Source: Fomes fomentarius (taxonomy: Eukaryota > Basidiomycota > Agaricomycetes > Polyporales > Polyporaceae). From it: a stretch of DNA of 64,000 nt. Where the stretch lies: positions 124,001-188,000 of the forward strand of contig JABYQN010000006.1 of assembly GCA_022606135.1 (NCBI GenBank), written 5' to 3'. Below the pieces are notes generated by a model. That model made no database searches. It was given only the letters and a program-made list of their open reading frames with translations, and was not told the DNA's origin. Made by a program: the position numbers and the translations under genes. This document shows, in pieces, positions 58,850-64,000 of the stretch (positions are counted from its first letter, which is position 1; each line of letters begins with the position of its first letter).

Positions 58850-59662
58850 GAAATCGTCGAATCATCCGTCAAACGAGGTATCTCTGTACAATAGAAGTAA
58901 TGAAGTTTCATATGGAATCATGTCACGAACGATGCAACGCTACTGGTTCAACAATCTAAGCTAAATCGCCCAAAAATTAGGGTATGAAAGAAACGCCGTC
59001 GCTCGTGTATTGCGTCGGAGGCGGTATCGCCGCGTACAGAGTCAAACGAGGCCGTCTGCTGGCAGACGAGCCTCGCCGGCGGTAATAGTATGCAAAGAAT
59101 CATGGCAAGATCGAAAAACTTCATTGTGACAGATTGCATTACAATACTTCATGAGCTGAGCCAATGTCCCGCTAATGTTCGAATTCGGCGGGTCTCTCTA
59201 CATGGAATAGAAGAATATTGGAGAACTACTTGTTTGTTTGCGTCTGCTTGGTAAGAGCAACCCGATGACATCTTCCGCGTCTGAGCTACCCTATCGAGTG
59301 GTGACGTACTGCATTATCTAATCTATTCCCTTGGTGCCGCCGGCGCCACGCAGCTTTCAAGCTGATCACTTACGATGTCTCTCTGGGATCATCTAAGTAA
59401 TACCGCGCGTACTCTTCAGCTTCGATCATGATGGCAAGATCGAATCACTAGTTTGCTTCTAGAGATAACATTAAAAGACTTGCACAACTACCCAACCGCG
59501 AGTCCTCTTCCATATCCTCGTCCAGGTGACTGTTGCTCTCCCGTGTCGTCCAGAGAGGGAGACCTGCAGACTTAGTGCATGGTCCCGTGCTAGGAGCGAT
59601 CTCGGTACTGGTACTCCAGCACGATTTCAGCATTGTCAGGACAAAGCGGATTGCCAGTCATG
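58850..59662. other. intergenic, no supported gene
   Basis: Nothing recognisable. It would contain the 3' UTRs of the AUDH-like gene and of the F-box-like pseudogene, which are convergent. Confidence 0.5.
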
Positions 59663-60973
59663 CTAATGTTCATGTGTGACGCTGAATAGATTGCATCTCC
59701 GAACTGAAAAGCGAGCTGTCGAAGGCTCAGGGAAGTATATCGTCAATGCCTGCTTGTTTCCCCCGTCATCTGCTCCGTCCTCTTCTTGACTGATTTCATC
59801 ACAGTCGATGCAGAGCACGAACCTGGAAATTTGGACATCGCTCAACTCGCGTTTCATCCGTCTCTGCCAAAAAGGTGAGCGGGATTGACAAATGGTCGCT
59901 ATGCTTGTCCTTGTTGGTGTGTGACGTACCCAGAGAGCGCGCAGAGCTTCCACTGAATCGCTAGGTCGAACCTTCAGCTCTAGATCCAACGCGTGACACT
60001 CTCGCTGCCTCCCAGGTCGATTCAAGGCCGCGAGTATGCTCTGGTTGTCCAGGATACGCTCGCAGGAAGTCGTGAGGGTGAGGAAACTAGGACTCGTGTC
60101 CGCGAGGACGGGACCAAGGAGATTGGCCTCTAGCTCAGACATCACAGTCAGGTGCAAAATATCGACCGTGCAGCGCAGTCCAAGCATGTACAACGTGGGG
60201 AGCGGGGCAGTGACCCAGAACATATCGTCCCACGAACCGTACTCTCGTTGGTCTTGTTGATTTCGCTCGCGCACACCCTGCATACGGCTCGGCTCTATAA
60301 GTACAGAGTCCTCTCTGATCGTTAATTCGTAGAGGTTTGGATACGCGTGAAATAAGTCGTACGTGGCGGGCATGGCGCCAACGCAGTCGAGCGTGAGGCA
60401 GTGGAGGAGGAAAAGGTGCATTCAGTGGAGTTCGGAGTAGACCTCAGTGTGAAAGTCGGCGAAATGCGGCCCGGACACTTCCAGTGATCGCAGCGAGTCC
60501 TCGGAGTTGCGAAGGAGAAAGATGGGGTTTGAGACGGCGCGTTCTTCTTCTGTCTTCCGCGAACCTGAGTAGTTTTCTCCATCCAGGTCCAGCTTCACGT
60601 CCACGACTTCAGACTCCAATTCTCGGAGCATGTGGGTACCACGGTCCTTAACCATGGTCAACATGGACAGATTCTTCAATGAGGTGAATTCAGCGAGTGC
60701 GTCCGCCATCCCGGGCGTTGACTCCAAGAAGAATTCGGCGTCGGTGAGTGTCAGGGTGTAGATGCACATGGACTTCGCGTGGGTGTAGAACAAAGATTCA
60801 AGCTGTTCCGCAGTCTGAGAGCCGATCCTGCCGACCGCGATCTCGAGACGTCGCAAGGAAAGCAACTGGGCGTTATGGGATGACATGTGCTCGACAAATC
60901 GGGCGACATCTTGTTCGGTCTTCAGCGACCAGACGTTCTCCTCGACTTGGAGGTCTGGACAGTCGGGTGGCAT
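59663..60973 (-). pseudogene. F-box/LRR-like paralogue 4, interrupted by an in-frame TGA
   Basis: The open frame from ATG 60973 stops at TGA 60424-60422, and the same frame continues from 60421 to a stop at 59663. Both halves align with the paralogues: FHAYPNLYELTI matches VRAYPRLSFLAI and HSFPNLRQFVTH, GSWDDMFW matches the family G-[ST]-W block, and a phase-0 intron at 59929-59864 (GTACGT...TTGGCAG, 66 nt) lies at the shared C-terminal position. The octamer CTCCACTG occurs twice, 24 nt apart, around the stop. This fits a 24-nt insertion or duplication into an ancestral ELHCLTLDC. No F-box motif is visible upstream. Either a pseudogene or, if the stop is a sequence error, an LRR-only protein. 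The acidic stretch EISQEEDGADDGG lies near the C-terminus. Confidence 0.7.
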
Positions 60974-61384
60974 CGTGCGAGAGGATTGTGGACTCGGATG
61001 TATCTGCTATCTGCTAGGGAGGTCAGCTCTCGCTCCGACACTGTGTGGAGGACAATGACAAGTGGTTGCCACTCACTCGAAAGATGTTGCTTATGAAGGC
61101 GAGAGAGTAGCGGGAGCCGGCAGGATCTCATCATAATCAAATGCAGCCAGTAAACAGTGCCATACAAGCTTCATGGACAAAGGCGAGAAAACGGGTGTTG
61201 TATTCCATCAGTGGCAACAGCGCTCGCCTGAGTCAAATATAGATAGTATAGTGTCCCCGAAGTATAAATGACTCGTAATACGGACATTGGACTTCTCACA
61301 TCTGTAGAGCAAAATTATGAGCTCAAGCAGAGATAAATCACCATGATGACACACCATGATGCAGCACTTATGACTATAATTGGT
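60974..61384. other. short spacer
   Basis: On the minus strand a possible donor (TTTCGA followed by GTGAGT) near 61080 suggests a lost or unread first exon of the F-box-like copy. I could not define one with a start codon. Confidence 0.35.
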
Positions 61385-63344
61385 CTACAGTTTCCGTGTG
61401 CGCCCCATGCGTCGACGAACGTAGAAGACTGCACCGATGCTGAGGAGTGCGACCGCGGCACCAGAAACAACCCCGGCGGCAATGTACGTCTTCGTCAAGT
61501 TGCGCGGGTGACTCGTTGTCGCGGCTCCCGAGGGAGTCTCCGCAGGCTCGGAGAAGTCAATCAGGACCGCCTCTGATGCCCTCAGCACCAGCCCGTCTGC
61601 GAGCATAAACTGTTCTTGCGCGAGCTCTCCCATCGGAAGCGCATCCCGCGTCTCGTAGCTACGTCCAGCCCAAGTCAAGTTCCCCGTGTCGTCAGCGTGC
61701 TGCAGTACCATCCTGCGTGCAACTACGGGATGACCAGACAAAGCGCTGAGGTCTTCTCCAGTGAGATTCAGGCCGACACGGACGGACGGGCGGTCCCCGA
61801 GACTGTGTTGGAGCCATGGGTGCAGATTTACGAAGACAGCGCGCGCAAGCGTGCCCTGCTCGAACGCTGCGTACCCAGAGACGCCAGTATCATTCACCTT
61901 GAGCTCCACAATACTCGCTACCCCAGAGCTCCCAATGAATGTGTCGACGACGAGGCCTGCGTAGTAGCTCGGATAGATGCGCGGTAGCGCCGGAGGGTCG
62001 AGGGGAGTATTGTCGAGGATGGAGCGGTTCAGGGCAACGGGTTGAATCTGTCATGGTAAGTAAGTGGTCAGTCAACCTTGTGAGCGCCTTAGCAAGGATA
62101 CTATTCGAAACGGCAATCAAAGGACTTGGGGCAACGTACGAAATTGTATTTATACCCGATTCCCTGGTGGAAATACGCTTCCCTGATTCCCAGCGTTGCC
62201 GCTTGGAGCGTGTAGTCGATTGCCCAAAGGGCAGAGCCGGCGGTGTTACTCACACCCGGAGCGCCGTGGCACGCGATGCTGTTAGTCTCGCTTTTTATAT
62301 GGGGTTAACATGCGAAAACCATGCGGACAGCGGCTGGAGATACGTACCCAAGGATATATCCCAGTCCTTGCGCGCGGGTTGCGGTAATGTCTTTCTCGAA
62401 TATGGTCAAGTTCGAGCGAATGGACTTCTTGTTCATAAACGACGCGAGCGAGAAGTGGCCCCCTTTGCAGAAGTGGGCTTGGTAGTGGTGCTGAGAAATG
62501 CTATGCCCGATGGTTCAGTGATAGCCAAGATTGCACGACACCGGCATAGGAGTACTTACACAGATACTGCCTTTCCGGGCGTACTATTGAGGATGTCGAG
62601 ACTGTAAATTTGGCGAGGAGTGAACCCCTGGTTGGCGAACGCGGCCCCTTGAAGCGTGATGGAGCTATTACGCCCGGATATCGAGAGGGCGTCCACGACC
62701 GCACCCGCGATGTGTTCCCACTCGCTGACGTACTGCTTGACAGTGTAATTTTTCGGGCGAAGGCCATTATGGGTGTAGAGGTCAGCCTCGTTGCCAACTT
62801 CGATGCGGTCCAGGACAATACCGGAGTCTTTCACCGGGGCCGCGTCGAACGACCTAACAATCGCCTTTGCCATGTTGACGGCATTAGTTGCGTTGTTCGC
62901 GCCCAGATTGACTCCCCAGACCATATGCGTCCCTGGTGGGAGGTATTGGGAGAGCTGGTAGTAATTGTCTCCGACGGTGATGCGCGTCGCTTCCGGATAT
63001 GGGGCAATCCTGTTCGGCGTGGGGAAGACGTCCTCGACAAGGGTCTCCGTCGGAGACCAGGTCGTGTGGTCTTCCGAGTTGGCACCGACGCGGATGTTTG
63101 GAGGCTTCCCGGTGAGCGCAGCATAATTCGAGAGGGCGTTGAACGTAAACTCGTTCCGCACGTCCACCCCAGTCCAGTCCGGCCAGCGATCCTGCTCTAT
63201 CGAGAACGAGACAAGAGTCGAAGAGAGCGGTTCCGAGTTTGAGGGAGCCTTGGCGGGAATTGCGACGTTCAGTGTGGATGCGCACGGGCCAGCCAGCCCC
63301 AGGACAGCAGCCACGAGGAAGAGGCATGGTGACGAGCGACACAT
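61385..63344 (-). CDS. glycoside hydrolase family 79 (beta-glucuronidase-like), membrane-anchored
   Basis: 583-aa secretory enzyme of clan GH-A, family GH79, whose members cleave glucuronic or 4-O-methylglucuronic acid from glycans. Exons 63344-62560, 62500-62348, 62290-62140, 62047-61385. The start at 63344 gives a standard signal peptide (CLFLVAAVLGLAGP); an in-frame ATG at 63386 would put 14 residues before it and is less likely. E186 in EVGNEADLY is the expected acid/base and E314 in GETNS the nucleophile. Intron 2 (62347-62291) ends in AAG and its splice completes the Gly before E314. After a beta-rich C-terminal domain, a Ser/Thr-rich stretch and a membrane helix at about 551-573 (YIAAGVVSGAAVALLSIGAV) are followed by RRRMGRTRKL, predicting a type I cell-surface protein. 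Several Asn-x-Ser/Thr sites (NNATN, GRNSS, LNLTG, NLTK) support secretion. Confidence 0.9.
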
Positions 63345-64000
63345 GGTTGAAAGTGGGTAGGGTGGGTCCTTGAGAACGCTTTGCATGGCGAGCGCAATTT
63401 AAGGCAGAGTTTTAGTCGCTATAAGGCGATACAATGCATCATCTCCCGTGGCCGGAGGAGAGGTAGGTAATTGAGAAGACACACTGCAAGCGATGAGCAG
63501 CGCCATGCCGATAAAGATACCACCGGCGCTAATACTGCAACGGGCAGTCCTATGGCCGTAGCGGGGCAATCACAACAACTTCACTCACAGCATCTCATCA
63601 TCAAAGATGTTCTGGTTGTTGTCTGGATTGGAAGCGAGAGAAGGAACAAGCAAGAAGAGGGTACAGACGACATGGGACGTGATTGAGCTGCGATTGCTTG
63701 GCCTAGCCTGTGAGATGCGCCGAACGAAAGGGGTTGATCCTCCAGCGGCGAGTGCGGCGGGGGTCAAACTTGCTGCAGGGTTACGTCGTGGCGAGAACAC
63801 GAGCAACAGACACCGATTGCCTCGCTGAACCGGATCTCGGCATGGGCCGGTGCCGGCGAATGTCTGGAAATATTGAAATCATCGCTTCCTCCTGGTGGCC
63901 AAGTAGGCAATCCACCAGGAGGGCATGCATTCCGTGAGCAGAAGACATTGTCAAAGCACCTCGCACTCACTGGAACCTGTCAGCGTTTCGTAGCAACAAA
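63345..64000. other. upstream region of the GH79 gene
   Basis: No gene seen up to the window end. A CTTATAGCG TATA-like motif on the minus strand lies about 75 bp upstream of the GH79 ATG. The open frames at 63.47-63.97 kb are unrecognised. Confidence 0.45.

Noticed and set aside
1..64000. CRISPR array, bacterial operon or prophage
   Set aside because: Introns, gene families and repeat types are all basidiomycete; no spaced identical repeats were seen.

Overview
The window is nuclear DNA of a filamentous basidiomycete, most likely a wood-decay Agaricomycete of polypore type. Coding sequence is cut by many 47-75 nt introns with GT(A/G)NGT donors. The gene content also fits this: a pyranose 2-oxidase (P2Ox), an aldos-2-ulose-dehydratase-like cupin protein, a GH79 glycosidase, a MYND protein and F-box/LRR-like paralogues. 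Exon structures below were read by hand from frame, splice sites and paralogue comparison. No database search was possible.

Layout. 1-18.9 kb: no gene I can support; GC-rich and full of microsatellites. 19.6-20.6 kb (-): two-finger C2H2 protein. 20.8-30.5 kb: no supported gene, but two strong inverted repeats. 30.6-32.2 kb and 35.4-36.8 kb (+): two F-box/LRR-like paralogues. 37.3-39.4 kb (+): MYND zinc-finger protein. 39.5-52.9 kb: six copies of an isopenicillin-N-synthase-like 2-oxoglutarate/Fe(II) dioxygenase, arranged as three minus-strand copies (one intact, two decayed) and three intact plus-strand copies, pointing away from a third F-box-like gene at 45.6-47.5 kb. 53.1-58.8 kb: P2Ox (-) divergent from the AUDH-like cupin/beta-trefoil gene (+). 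59.7-61.0 kb (-): a fourth F-box-like copy with an in-frame stop. 61.4-63.3 kb (-): GH79 enzyme with signal peptide and C-terminal membrane anchor.

How the genes may work together. P2Ox oxidises D-glucose and related aldopyranoses at C2, giving 2-keto sugars and H2O2 for lignocellulose attack. Aldos-2-ulose dehydratase acts on those 2-keto sugars (cortalcerone / anhydrofructose branch). Their divergent adjacency suggests a small two-gene sugar-oxidation module. The GH79 enzyme could supply uronic acids from glucuronoxylan or arabinogalactan nearby, but nothing ties it to the pair beyond distance. The dioxygenase array and the F-box-like genes look like locally expanding and decaying families of unknown substrate or target.
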